Assembly: GCA_030667965.1 (NCBI GenBank)
Contig: DAOUUW010000005.1
Location: 1 to 42,120 of the forward strand
From: Deltaproteobacteria bacterium
Lineage (GTDB): Bacteria > Desulfobacterota > Desulfobulbia > Desulfobulbales > SURF-16
DNA: 42,120 nucleotides
Reading direction: 5' to 3'
The position numbers and the translations under genes were made by a program. Shown piece by piece: positions 1-7,524 of this stretch. Position 1 is the first letter of the stretch; the number at the start of each line of letters is the position of its first letter. The notes beneath the pieces were generated by a model. That model saw only the letters and a program-made list of their open reading frames with translations, did no database searches and was not told the origin of the DNA.

Positions 1-119
1 AACTCTGTGACGGGTTCAAGACCCAAGGCACATCCCTTCTCTTTCCCATATTTAATTAAAGTTTCTACCGAAAAGAAGATTAAATTTATTTATTAACTTT
101 TGTTTAACTTTCACCATAC

Positions 120-264
120 AAGGCACAGAGGCACAGAGTTTAAGGAAAAAATCTTTTAGAAAACTACCTTCACTCAGTGCCTTCGAAGTCTTCGCTTATC
201 TGTGCCTCTGTGCCTCTGTGCCTCTGTGCCTCTGTGCCTTTGTGCCTTTGTGCCTCTGTGCCTA
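120..264. repeat. Tandem 8-bp repeat with distal inverted copy
   Basis: Positions 201-264 are exactly eight tandem copies of an octamer TGTGCCTY (the last ends in A). Positions 120-138 carry the reverse complement of 222-240, so a perfect 19-bp stem can form around a roughly 80-bp loop. The rest of 1-322 is AT-rich and I see no gene, tRNA or clear promoter in it. The array lies just downstream of the alanine racemase gene, so it could affect 3' end formation, but no T-tract marks it as a terminator. Confidence 0.85.
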
Positions 265-322
265 GGGCATCAGCAGACGTATCAAAGCTAAATGAATCAA
301 AATAACCACCTACATAGACAAT

Positions 323-1447
323 TTAAGAAATATAAACCCGCCGGTTACTGTTGCCAAACAGGCAGAGCACCTCATAATGGATGGTATCCATCCAGCCGGC
401 CACCTCGCCGGCGCTGATTTCATCGCGCCCCTGACGCCCCATGAGCACGGCTTCGTCTCCCGGCTCCACCCCGGCAATATCGGTAACATCGACAACCGTG
501 GCATTCATGCAGACACGGCCACGCTGGGGCGCTCTCTGCCCACGGATGAGCACCTGAGAACGATTGGACATGACACGCAGATAGCCGTTATGATAACCAA
601 CCGGCAGAACCGCCAGGCGGCTTGGACGGCTGGTGGTAAACGTGTGCCCATAGCTGACAGGAAAACCTGCCGGCACATCCTTTACCTGGATGACCTTTGT
701 TTTAAAAGACATCACCGGTGCAAGTTCGGCTCGGCAAAACAGGGTACTATCCAGGGGATTACAGCCATAAAGACTGATGCCGGGCCGCACCATATCCATC
801 TGCATATCCGGAAACCTGAGCATAGCTGCTGAATTGGCAATATGGGCAAGCGGCCTGTTTTCTCCTGCATGAAAAGACTGGGCCGCAATGTCTTTAAAAA
901 GCGCATCCTGTTTTACGGATGGCTGTACCGGTGGTTCATCAGCCATGGGGAAATGACTCATTATTCCTGCAAGATACACCCCGGACGCTTTTTCCACCTG
1001 GCGAAGATAGCCTGCAACCTCATCCGGCAAAATCCCCAGCCGCCCCATGCCGGTATCAACCTTTAAATGAACGCCAATGCGTGCATCTGCAGCCGTGGCA
1101 AATGCGGAAATTTCAGCCAGCTGCCTGCTGTCAAAAAAAACCGGCTGCAAATTGTGCCGTACAACTTGCGCCAGGCAATCTTCATCCGCCCCGAGAAAAA
1201 CGATAATATCACCGGAAATACCGGCCTGCCGCAGCAAAACGCCTTCATGAACTTCCGCCACCCCGAAAGAATGCACTCCCTCATCCTGCAGGCAGCGGGC
1301 CACGGGCAGCATTCCATGTCCATAGGCATCCGACTTGACCACCGCAAGAAGACGTGTCACGTCCTCCCTGAGCTCTTCCTGCAGGGCGCGACAGTTCGAG
1401 CGAAGAGCAGCTAGATCAATTTCAACCCGGTTCATTGACTCAATCAT
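323..1447 (-). CDS. alr: Alanine racemase
   Basis: PLP-dependent interconversion of L- and D-alanine in the cytoplasm, supplying D-Ala for peptidoglycan. The 374-aa product has the family's usual length. The PLP lysine lies in AVVKSDAYGHG (about residue 38), the second catalytic tyrosine in VSYGHTF, and the C-terminal beta domain ends in YEVLCLFGNSNRRVY, typical of Alr. The ATG at 1447 overlaps the stop of the upstream membrane-protein gene by four bases (ATGA), so the two are probably translationally coupled. A second in-frame ATG lies four codons in. The family assignment is secure from motifs; nothing here links it functionally to the sulfur genes. Confidence 0.95.
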   Translation of the reverse strand: MIESMNRVEIDLAALRSNCRALQEELREDVTRLLAVVKSDAYGHGMLPVARCLQDEGVHSFGVAEVHEGVLLRQAGISGDIIVFLGADEDCLAQVVRHNLQPVFFDSRQLAEISAFATAADARIGVHLKVDTGMGRLGILPDEVAGYLRQVEKASGVYLAGIMSHFPMADEPPVQPSVKQDALFKDIAAQSFHAGENRPLAHIANSAAMLRFPDMQMDMVRPGISLYGCNPLDSTLFCRAELAPVMSFKTKVIQVKDVPAGFPVSYGHTFTTSRPSRLAVLPVGYHNGYLRVMSNRSQVLIRGQRAPQRGRVCMNATVVDVTDIAGVEPGDEAVLMGRQGRDEISAGEVAGWMDTIHYEVLCLFGNSNRRVYIS

Positions 1448-1866
1448 GACCTACCGCTCATCCATTCAAGCCAGAAAACCCTGCTTGACCAGAGAAGTCC
1501 CCATCCCACCGCCGAAACCAGAAAACCATAAAAGAGAAGGGAAACATCCGAGGTCCGCAAAAACCTGCCCATGACAATCATCAGCAAAATCAAGCCCCAG
1601 GCCTTAAATGAAAAAACCGCACCCAGGCAGACCCCCTCCTGCTTATCCATGATACGGGTGATATTTTTGGTGGCAGTACGCTCAAAGATCATTTTCCCTT
1701 TCACCAGCCCAAACACAAACCCGGCGGCCAGAACGAGGTACTGTTGATCCATGAAAAGAAACCACCCTCCCCGAAAAAGCAAAAGCGCGCCAACGGCAGT
1801 CCAGAATAATGCCGCAGTAAGAAGAAGTGTTCTGCGGGAAACCGCTGGTTTAAATTTACGGAGCAC
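1444..1866 (-). CDS. Small integral membrane protein, unknown function
   Basis: I do not recognise a family. From the GTG at 1866 the product is about 140 aa with four hydrophobic segments (starting near LLLTAALFWTAVGALLLF) separated by short charged loops, consistent with an inner-membrane protein. The frame is open to a TTG at 1965, but that stretch contains a strong rho-independent terminator for the upstream ferredoxin gene. The GTG, preceded by a purine-rich AGGGAAGAGG, is therefore the more likely start. It overlaps alr by four bases and probably forms a two-gene operon with it. The start choice is inference. Confidence 0.6.
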   Translation of the reverse strand: MLRKFKPAVSRRTLLLTAALFWTAVGALLLFRGGWFLFMDQQYLVLAAGFVFGLVKGKMIFERTATKNITRIMDKQEGVCLGAVFSFKAWGLILLMIVMGRFLRTSDVSLLFYGFLVSAVGWGLLWSSRVFWLEWMSGRS

Positions 1867-1916
1867 GCCTCTTCCCTGATCAGACTTCCCACTTCTCAGC
1901 AATTTCGCCTGAAGCA

Positions 1917-1957
1917 GAAAAAAGAGAGGCCCATCTTCTTTTACAGAAGACAGGCCT
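1917..1957 (-). terminator. Rho-independent terminator of the ferredoxin gene
   Basis: On the minus strand a 13-bp stem (1945-1957 pairing with 1927-1939, with two central G-U pairs) and a short loop are followed by a T-rich run at 1917-1926. It starts about 30 bases after the ferredoxin stop codon. Its position argues against translation of the membrane-protein frame from the TTG at 1965. Confidence 0.8.
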
Positions 1958-1985
1958 TTCAACAAGCAGGATAACCTGCAATATA

Positions 1986-2174
1986 CTAATTTTCAAATAC
2001 GGTGATGGCGCCTTCCGTACATACCTCAACGCAGGTCTCGCAACCAAGACATTCTTCCATGTTTACAGGATCAGCTTTGCCGTCAACCATTTCCAGAACC
2101 TGCGAAGGACAAGCGTTTACACATTCTTCATCACCATTACATTTGTCTGTATCAATCTCAACAACCCACGCCAT
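1986..2174 (-). CDS. Small 4Fe-4S ferredoxin of the dsr region
   Basis: A 62-aa electron carrier with two cysteine clusters. The first, CNGDEECVNACP, is a Cx5Cx3CP arrangement that differs from the classical CxxCxxC and has acidic residues in the widened spacer. The second, CLGCETCVEVC, is a standard CxxCxxCxxxC. The protein is strongly acidic, as expected for a soluble ferredoxin. A good Shine-Dalgarno (TGGAGG) lies just upstream of the ATG. A similar small ferredoxin accompanies dsr genes in many sulfate reducers, so electron supply to sulfite reduction or to an accessory enzyme is a reasonable inference. Whether the first motif binds a 4Fe-4S or a 3Fe-4S cluster cannot be told from sequence. 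Confidence 0.9.
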   Translation of the reverse strand: MAWVVEIDTDKCNGDEECVNACPSQVLEMVDGKADPVNMEECLGCETCVEVCTEGAITVFEN

Positions 2175-2456
2175 AATAAAACCTCCAGTCGTATAAATGT
2201 TTTCTTGAGCTTAAATTCGCCCATTTCCTAATTATAACCAATATTACTTGATTACTTTTATCCTCATTTTAGAATCAAAAATTGTATTTGCATTAAATCA
2301 AAGGGCACTTTTTGTCAACACAATTTTTTCCAAAAAGAAAAGGTTATATGTATTTAAAAAATCATTCTCATCTTCCTGTTGACCTTCACTCTGCAATATT
2401 TTAAAAAGAAAAATTCATTTATCATTTACCATTTTTTATTTATCCAGGGAGAACCC

Positions 2457-2810
2457 ATGAAAATAAAGAAAAAAAAAGCAACTGTATCCAAAAAGCTTGT
2501 CGCCCTAAAATCCGAAGAGGCAATGATCGCCGGAATTATTGAAGGAAGCCCGGAAGGTGTCGGTGTGGCTGTTATCAGGCTCGAATGCGGCTGCCGCAAA
2601 ATGGCTGCTGTGGATATCAAAGGTGATGCAGCCAGTAAGGTCATCATATACTGTGACTCAGCCGAATCGATCTGCGACAAATGCAAAGAAGACAACGGCA
2701 CCTTTGCCCGAGTGACTGAAGAGTTCATCCATTGGGTTGAGCCGGAGCCCGACGGGGCAACACAGACAAAAATTGAGGCAAAAGTGCTGGGAACCAGGCC
2801 GACTCATTAG
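2457..2810 (+). CDS. Conserved small Cys-containing protein, unknown function
   Basis: A 117-aa product that I cannot assign to a named family. It begins with a lysine-rich tail (MKIKKKKATVSKK), followed by a compact alpha/beta-looking domain with four cysteines: ECGCRK near residue 45 and CDSAESICDKC near residues 65-75. Together these could form a zinc or Fe-S site. The ATG at 2457 follows CAGGGAGAA and is preferred to a TTG at 2379, which would add a hydrophobic leader without a ribosome site. The gene is convergent with cbiA/dsrN and divergent from the ferredoxin, placing it inside the dsr neighbourhood. Function unknown. Confidence 0.65.
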   Translation: MKIKKKKATVSKKLVALKSEEAMIAGIIEGSPEGVGVAVIRLECGCRKMAAVDIKGDAASKVIIYCDSAESICDKCKEDNGTFARVTEEFIHWVEPEPDGATQTKIEAKVLGTRPTH

Positions 2811-2842
2811 GCTGAAGGTTAAAGGTTGAAGGTAGAAGGTTT
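2811..2842. repeat. Heptamer-like AAGGTT/GAAGGT tract
   Basis: A degenerate short-period tract built on GAAGGTTAAA/GAAGGTAGAA units fills the gap between two convergent genes. Reverse-oriented relatives (CTTCAACCTTCAGCC) occur at 4289-4303, and the same unit flanks the element at 26712-26861. It has no coding potential. Confidence 0.6.
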
Positions 2843-2849
2843 AAGCTGA

Positions 2850-4247
2850 TCAGCCTTTATTCCGGGCACGGTGAAACTCTTTTGCCCTGCCCACCAGGCC
2901 CTCTGCCCATTCAGGCGTACCCACGGCATGGACATGGGTGTAGAGGGCCAGCACATTTTTATAGATCAATCCATCACCGCCGCCGGTAAAACCAACCCCC
3001 CTCTGCATATCAAACCCTAGAGATTCGGGGGAATCCGTCCAGGATGTCACCTTGCTGTAACGGAATTCATGACCCTTTATTTCCGTACCCTGCCGGTAAA
3101 AGGGATTGCCCTCTCTAGCCGTCAACACCGTATAGCCATGGGCCTGGGGTCTTTTTTCCAGGGTGAAATGTACCGGGAAAATGCCGACCAGCGGATAGTC
3201 CTTCCCTTCCAGAGTAATCTTCTCACCCAGGTAAATAAGGCCGCCGCACTCAGCGTAAATCGGTAATCCCTGTTCCGCTCTTTCGGCAATGGACCGGCGA
3301 AAAGAGACATTGGCCGATAAAAGACCTGCACTGGTTTCAGGAAATCCGCCGCCAATGTACAGAGCATCAACATCGGGCAACTCGGCCTGCTGCAGGGAGT
3401 TTATTTCCACAATATCCGCCCCCTGGCGCTGCAGGGCAAGAAGATTCTCAGGGTAATAAAACTGAAAGGCAGCATCGCGGACAACACCGATGCGCACCTG
3501 ATTGTCCAATCTGGAAACACACGGCTGAGATTGGGCCGACACGGCAGGAGAACGCATCAGCTGCTCCACCTGCTCCAGGGAAATATTTTTTTCCACTGTT
3601 TCGGCAAGGTCCGCCACCGCCCCGCTCGCTCCTTCATATTCCTGGAAAGGGGTCACACCCAGATGACGCATGGGGAAAATATCTTTTTTCATGCGCCTGA
3701 TAGCACCGACAACCGGAATGCCCGTGTATTTTTCCACCGCCTGGCGGACAATTTTTTCATGGCGCCGGCTGCCGATCCTGTTCAGCACCACACCACATAT
3801 GTCAACATTGGGATCAAGTGTTTTACAGCCAAGAACCAGCGCGGCAACCGTTCGTGTCGTTTTGGTGCAGTCAACAACAAGCAGGACAGGAAGACCGAGG
3901 CGAATAGCCAGTTCGGCAGTGCTGTAAGTTCCGTCCGCATCAACCCCGTCAAACAAACCCCGATTTCCCTCGATAATAAGAAAATCACCTCCAGCGCCAT
4001 GTTCGGCAAAAGAGGATAGCATGGGGCCTTCATCCATCAAAAAAGGATCAAGATTAAAACAGGGACGACCCGCTGCCAGACTGAGCCAGCCGGCATCTAT
4101 ATAATCCGGCCCTTTTTTAAAAGGAACAACCCCATATCCCCTACGGGACAAAAGGGCGACAAGGCCGACAGAAACCACGCTTTTTCCGGATCCCCCGCCG
4201 AGGCCCGCAACCACAAGGCCCCTGGGAAGTTTTACATTCTTTTGCAT
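2850..4247 (-). CDS. cbiA: Cobyrinate a,c-diamide synthase family amidase (CbiA/DsrN)
   Basis: ATP- and glutamine-dependent amidase, 465 aa, the usual length for CbiA. The N-terminal dethiobiotin-synthetase-like domain has the P-loop GLGGGSGKSVVSV near residue 16. The C-terminal class-I glutamine amidotransferase domain has the nucleophilic Cys in YAECGGLIYLG and the His in THVHAVGTPEW. CbiA amidates cobyrinate, but the dsr-linked homologue DsrN is thought to amidate sirohaem of dissimilatory sulfite reductase. No other corrinoid gene is in the window and dsrAB lies 3.3 kb away on the same strand, so the DsrN role is my preferred inference. It is divergent from the TPR module, sharing a 246-bp gap with it. 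Confidence 0.9.
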   Translation of the reverse strand: MQKNVKLPRGLVVAGLGGGSGKSVVSVGLVALLSRRGYGVVPFKKGPDYIDAGWLSLAAGRPCFNLDPFLMDEGPMLSSFAEHGAGGDFLIIEGNRGLFDGVDADGTYSTAELAIRLGLPVLLVVDCTKTTRTVAALVLGCKTLDPNVDICGVVLNRIGSRRHEKIVRQAVEKYTGIPVVGAIRRMKKDIFPMRHLGVTPFQEYEGASGAVADLAETVEKNISLEQVEQLMRSPAVSAQSQPCVSRLDNQVRIGVVRDAAFQFYYPENLLALQRQGADIVEINSLQQAELPDVDALYIGGGFPETSAGLLSANVSFRRSIAERAEQGLPIYAECGGLIYLGEKITLEGKDYPLVGIFPVHFTLEKRPQAHGYTVLTAREGNPFYRQGTEIKGHEFRYSKVTSWTDSPESLGFDMQRGVGFTGGGDGLIYKNVLALYTHVHAVGTPEWAEGLVGRAKEFHRARNKG

Positions 4248-4493
4248 TATATAATTACCTGCACCGTTGGTAACTGTTCATATCAGCCTTCAACCTTCAG
4301 CCTTTTACCTGATCCCATGACATTGACGTTAATATTTCTGTTTTATAGCCAGTCAAGCAAGGCAAAGTCCAGCAATCCCACAAATGCCATGAAATCTTTC
4401 CCTTCTTTACATCTGTCCCTTGAAATTCCCCATCGTCATGGTTAATATCTCACAACTTGACTAAAAACCATTAAAATAATTATGAGGATCCCC

Positions 4494-5123
4494 ATGTCTG
4501 ACCAGAAATTGACTGAAAATTTACCTAAAGTTATTGAAGAAATGAAGCAGAAATGCAGGGAAAACCCCGACTCGATCATGGCCCATCACCACCTGGCCCT
4601 GGTTTACCGTAAATCCGGTCGTCATAATGACGCAATTAAAGAGCTGAAAAGATGCATTGAAATCGATGACCAGTCGGCAGAAGCCTATATCAATCTCGGT
4701 GCCGTCTATTTTGAACTTGGCCAGATGGATGAAGCGTTAAACGCCAACAAAATGGCCCTTCTCTACGCTCCCAACCCTGCCCAGGCCCACACCAATATCG
4801 GCCTCATCATGCAGCAAAAAGGCGAACAGGAAAAAGCGGTTGATGCTTACACCAAGGCGACCCACCACGATCCCAAACTCGCTTTTGCCTGGATTAACCT
4901 GGCCTCGGCCCTGATTATGGCAGGTGATTTTGATAAAGCCTTAGTTGCCGCCAAAAAGGGCGTAGAACTTGATCCTGATTACCCCATGGCCCATAACAAC
5001 CTGGCAGTGGCCCATTTTTACAAACAGGATTTCAAAGCGGCAAAGGCATCCATTAACGAAGCAGTAAACCAGGGCTATCCGGTGGATCCTAATTTTATTG
5101 CATTAGTGGACAAGGAACTATAG
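4494..5123 (+). CDS. TPR protein, first gene of TPR-HEAT-TPR module
   Basis: A 209-aa soluble protein made almost wholly of about five tetratricopeptide repeats (for example AYINLGAVYFELGQMDEAL and HNNLAVAHFYKQDFKAA), with no signal peptide or catalytic motif. TPRs form helical scaffolds for protein-protein contacts, so an assembly or adaptor role is likely. The ATG at 4494 has a GAGGA sequence 4-8 bases upstream and is preferred to the ATG at 4482, which contains that ribosome site. It is followed after only two bases by the zinc-ribbon/HEAT gene, so the two are co-transcribed. Its position between dsrN and dsrD suggests a link to sulfite reductase maturation, which is inference. Confidence 0.85.
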   Translation: MSDQKLTENLPKVIEEMKQKCRENPDSIMAHHHLALVYRKSGRHNDAIKELKRCIEIDDQSAEAYINLGAVYFELGQMDEALNANKMALLYAPNPAQAHTNIGLIMQQKGEQEKAVDAYTKATHHDPKLAFAWINLASALIMAGDFDKALVAAKKGVELDPDYPMAHNNLAVAHFYKQDFKAAKASINEAVNQGYPVDPNFIALVDKEL

Positions 5124-5125
5124 CC

Positions 5126-6256
5126 ATGGGCAAAGGAGCGACAACTAATCTACGGCCCTGGTGTCCGTTCTGCGGCCAGGATGTGCAACAACCCCAGGAG
5201 CCCGTACAGCGCAAGATGGACGAATTCAAGGTCGGCACCTGCCAGTGCGGCGCCGTCTACACCTCTGATCCCACCGGCTTTAATGTGGGCGCGGCCATGG
5301 TGGAATGTCTCAATTATGCCTGTAACGACAACTGGGATCTTGCCTGGGAATTAATGCCGGACGACGATTATCTTACCGGCATACTGGATGACTATGATGA
5401 GGTGACCCATCAGGTTTGTAAAAACAGGTCTATCGACGGCCGCAAGGTATCCGGGGTTCTTTACTTTATCCGCCTGACAAGGGATATTTCCGAATTATCC
5501 CACAAGCTGAAGGTCCATAAAATAAAGACCAACGAACAGATCAAGCCGATATCCAAATTTGTCATCCCGCAAATGGAGCCTGCCCGAGACCCGAAACGCA
5601 AGAAAAAACGGGCCAAAAAACAGGAGATCAAGGAGCTGGCTTTTGCCGGAGACATTGACTCTTTAGTTGACTTTGCCTTAGATGACCTGAAGACCTTACG
5701 TTTCATGCAGCGCTTGCTTTACGATCCGGAAGAGGACAAAAGATGGCATTGCGCCCATGTTTTAGGGCAGGTCAGCGCGCGGCTTTCCACCCGCAAGCCA
5801 GGTGCTGTCAGTGATATGCTGCACAGGATGTATGAATCATGCACCGACTCCGCCTCTACCCATTGGGGCTTGCTGGAGGCCATCGGCTCTATTATCGCGG
5901 CGCGTGCCGATATTTTCGGCGGCTTTGCCAAGCATCTTCTCATGTTTCGGGGCTTACCGACAAGCCGGGTGCAGGTCCTGTGGGCCATGGGTACTCTTGC
6001 TGAAAAAAACCCGGAAATTGTCCGCGCTACGCCGATTTACAGCGTCTTTGAGGATGTCGACCATCCTGATTCCTTTACCAGGGGCCATGCCATCCGTCTT
6101 CTCGGTCGCATCAAGGCTCTTGAGGTAAAAAGCGAAATTGAAAAGCAGGTTGACGATGCGGCCGAATTGACGGTGTATGAAGAAGGGAAACCCATGCAGA
6201 CAACTGTCGGTGAGTTGGCCCGTGAGGCGCTTGAATTAATGACGCAGGATGAATAA
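5126..6256 (+). CDS. Zinc-ribbon and HEAT-repeat protein (DVU0298-like)
   Basis: A 376-aa cytoplasmic protein. The N-terminus has a zinc-ribbon-like CPFC (residues 13-16) and TCQC (39-41) pair. A middle domain of unknown fold (about 50-150) leads to a lysine/arginine-rich linker (KRKKKRAKKQ). The C-terminal half consists of HEAT/PBS-lyase-type helical repeats (WHCAHVLGQV, THWGLLEAIGS, GHAIRLLGRI). It resembles the conserved family known in Desulfovibrio as DVU0298; I state this from memory of the family, without a search. AAGGAA precedes the ATG. It is operonic with the preceding TPR gene. No enzymatic motif is visible; scaffold or maturation factor is the likeliest class. Confidence 0.75.
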   Translation: MGKGATTNLRPWCPFCGQDVQQPQEPVQRKMDEFKVGTCQCGAVYTSDPTGFNVGAAMVECLNYACNDNWDLAWELMPDDDYLTGILDDYDEVTHQVCKNRSIDGRKVSGVLYFIRLTRDISELSHKLKVHKIKTNEQIKPISKFVIPQMEPARDPKRKKKRAKKQEIKELAFAGDIDSLVDFALDDLKTLRFMQRLLYDPEEDKRWHCAHVLGQVSARLSTRKPGAVSDMLHRMYESCTDSASTHWGLLEAIGSIIAARADIFGGFAKHLLMFRGLPTSRVQVLWAMGTLAEKNPEIVRATPIYSVFEDVDHPDSFTRGHAIRLLGRIKALEVKSEIEKQVDDAAELTVYEEGKPMQTTVGELAREALELMTQDE

Positions 6257-6283
6257 TATTTTGATCATTGCTTCACTTTCTTC

Positions 6284-6374
6284 GGTGCGCAGTGCGCACC
6301 CTACTTCTGTGGCCAATGCAATGCGCTGTACATACATAAAAAAATGAACACGAGTAGGGTGCGCACTGCGCACC
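6284..6374. repeat. Palindromic GTAGGGTGCGCA element, copy 1
   Basis: A perfect 22-bp inverted repeat (6284-6305 and 6353-6374) with a 47-bp spacer. The outer part of each arm is itself the palindrome GGTGCGCAGTGCGCACC, so each arm can form its own hairpin and the two arms a longer one. It sits between the HEAT and TPR genes of the module. A diverged second copy is at 18522-18585. The form resembles REP/MITE-type mobile repeats. Confidence 0.85.
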
Positions 6375-6395
6375 TTTAAACAACGGAGTATTACC

Positions 6396-6971
6396 ATGAC
6401 AGACGAAGTACAAAAAGAAAACGAACAGAAAGAGGAAAAAAGCCAGGCCCGGCTTGATTATGAAGAAGGGCTGGAGTTTTTACAAAAGGGCGAGGCGGCC
6501 CAGGCTGCCAATATGTTCCATAATGCGTTGATCGCCTTTGAGCAGGATAATGATATTAAGGGCGTTGCCAACGCCTCGGACAAGTTATGCGATATCTGCG
6601 CGGAAAAAGAAGATTACGACAATGCCCTCAAACATTTCCAGCGAGCTTTTGATATCTGTTACGAGCAGGGTGACGCATTCAGCGTTTTCGCCCTGGACAA
6701 AAAAAAGGCCCAGTTACTGGCTGACAGCGGCAGACATAAAGAGGCAATCAACATGTACCTGGATCTCATAGATGAATACCAGGCCATGAAAAACCCCGAT
6801 GGCGTCATTAAAACCTGTGAAAAGATGGCCGACATATATATCACCATGGGCAAGCGAGACATGGCAGCCGACTGCTACCGAACAGCCGCCTCAATCCACC
6901 AAAATCACAAACATCCGAGAAAAGCTGAAGCTTTCCTCAAAAAAGCAGAGGAAATTTCCGTAGCTAACTAA
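6396..6971 (+). CDS. TPR protein, third gene of the module
   Basis: A 191-aa soluble protein with about four tetratricopeptide-like helical pairs (EGLEFLQKGEAAQAANMF, LCDICAEKEDYDNALKHF, KAQLLADSGRHKEAINMY, MADIYITMGKRDMAADCY) after a charged N-terminus. It has no signal peptide, membrane segment or catalytic motif. The ribosome site is CGGAG, 7 bases before the ATG. It follows the HEAT gene after 139 bp that hold the GTAGGGTGC palindrome, and is convergent with dsrD across a bidirectional terminator. Its repeat spacing is looser than that of the TPR protein at 4494, so the two are not recent duplicates. Partner unknown. Confidence 0.85.
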   Translation: MTDEVQKENEQKEEKSQARLDYEEGLEFLQKGEAAQAANMFHNALIAFEQDNDIKGVANASDKLCDICAEKEDYDNALKHFQRAFDICYEQGDAFSVFALDKKKAQLLADSGRHKEAINMYLDLIDEYQAMKNPDGVIKTCEKMADIYITMGKRDMAADCYRTAASIHQNHKHPRKAEAFLKKAEEISVAN

Positions 6972-7073
6972 GCAATTTCGCTCACAGTACGCGTATTGCC
7001 TGCTTCTGGGAGCTCTACTTTCGTGTGATCCCTGCTTCTTGCGTGGGGCCTGCTTCCAGCAGGCCATAAAAAC

Positions 7074-7113
7074 AAAAAAAGCCATATGTCCTTTTGGGCA
7101 TACGGCTTTTTTT
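7074..7113. terminator. Bidirectional terminator between TPR gene and dsrD
   Basis: A run of seven A's, the stem GCCATATGTCC, loop TTTT, complementary GGGCATACGGC (one mismatch), then a T7 run. It can terminate both the plus-strand TPR gene and the minus-strand dsrD. Confidence 0.85.
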
Positions 7114-7131
7114 GTGAAACAAACGTAAAAA

Positions 7132-7392
7132 TTAATCGTCTTTATGTTCTTCAGCGTCTTCACGAGTTTCTTCGTTCTTAATACGATCAGGACGGGCATA
7201 CATGGTAGTACTGCCGCTTGACCAGAACATCAGCTCACCTTCTCTAACCAGCTCATTGGCAACATTCTTGATCACACGCGGCTTTGAATCAGGATCACAT
7301 TTATAAAAATCTTTAATATACAACTGCGGCTTGGGAGACTTGGTTGCTTTTTCAATGATTGCTAATTTCAGATCTTCTGTACTTAAAGCCAT
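7132..7392 (-). CDS. dsrD: Dissimilatory sulfite reductase-associated protein DsrD
   Basis: An 86-aa winged-helix-type protein. DsrD is a hallmark of reductive sulfate and sulfite reducers and is reported to stimulate DsrAB activity. The core from about residue 5 to 72 (STEDLKLAIIEKATKSP, KPRVIKNVANELVREGELMFWSSGSTTMYARP) carries the conserved helix-turn-helix and the aromatic wing. The C-terminal tail (KNEETREDAEEHKDD) is acidic and slightly longer than in the classical 78-aa protein. AAGGAG lies 8 bases before the ATG. It follows dsrB by 132 bp that hold a strong hairpin, so its expression is probably uncoupled from or reduced relative to dsrAB. Confidence 0.95.
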   Translation of the reverse strand: MALSTEDLKLAIIEKATKSPKPQLYIKDFYKCDPDSKPRVIKNVANELVREGELMFWSSGSTTMYARPDRIKNEETREDAEEHKDD

Positions 7393-7446
7393 ATTACTTA
7401 CTCCTTCATGTAAAGGGTTATCAGTAAGCTTCCAACCTCAGCAGTC

Positions 7447-7494
7447 ATAAAAACTACAGGCGCTAGGACCTGAGGTCCGCACCTGTAGTTTTTT
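7447..7494 (-). terminator. Hairpin between dsrB and dsrD (terminator/attenuator)
   Basis: A 10-bp outer stem (7451-7460 with 7482-7491), an inner GGACCT/AGGTCC stem, and T-rich runs on both sides. On the minus strand the stem ends in CCTGTAGTTTTTA. It lies directly after dsrB and before dsrD, as expected of a partial terminator or an RNA-stabilising 3' structure for dsrAB. Confidence 0.75.
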
Positions 7495-7524
7495 CGAGAG
7501 CCGACTGCCAAAAAGGCAATCAAT

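Noticed and set aside
1-40. Sequence GGGTTCAAGACCC resembling a tRNA T-arm
   Set aside because: No acceptor stem, CCA end or anticodon arm can be built around it within the window.
201-264. Possible CRISPR array
   Set aside because: The octamers are directly adjacent with no spacers; it is a simple tandem repeat.
7047-7065. GGCCTGCT/AGCAGGCC hairpin as a second terminator
   Set aside because: It lacks a T-run on either strand and lies next to a better terminator.
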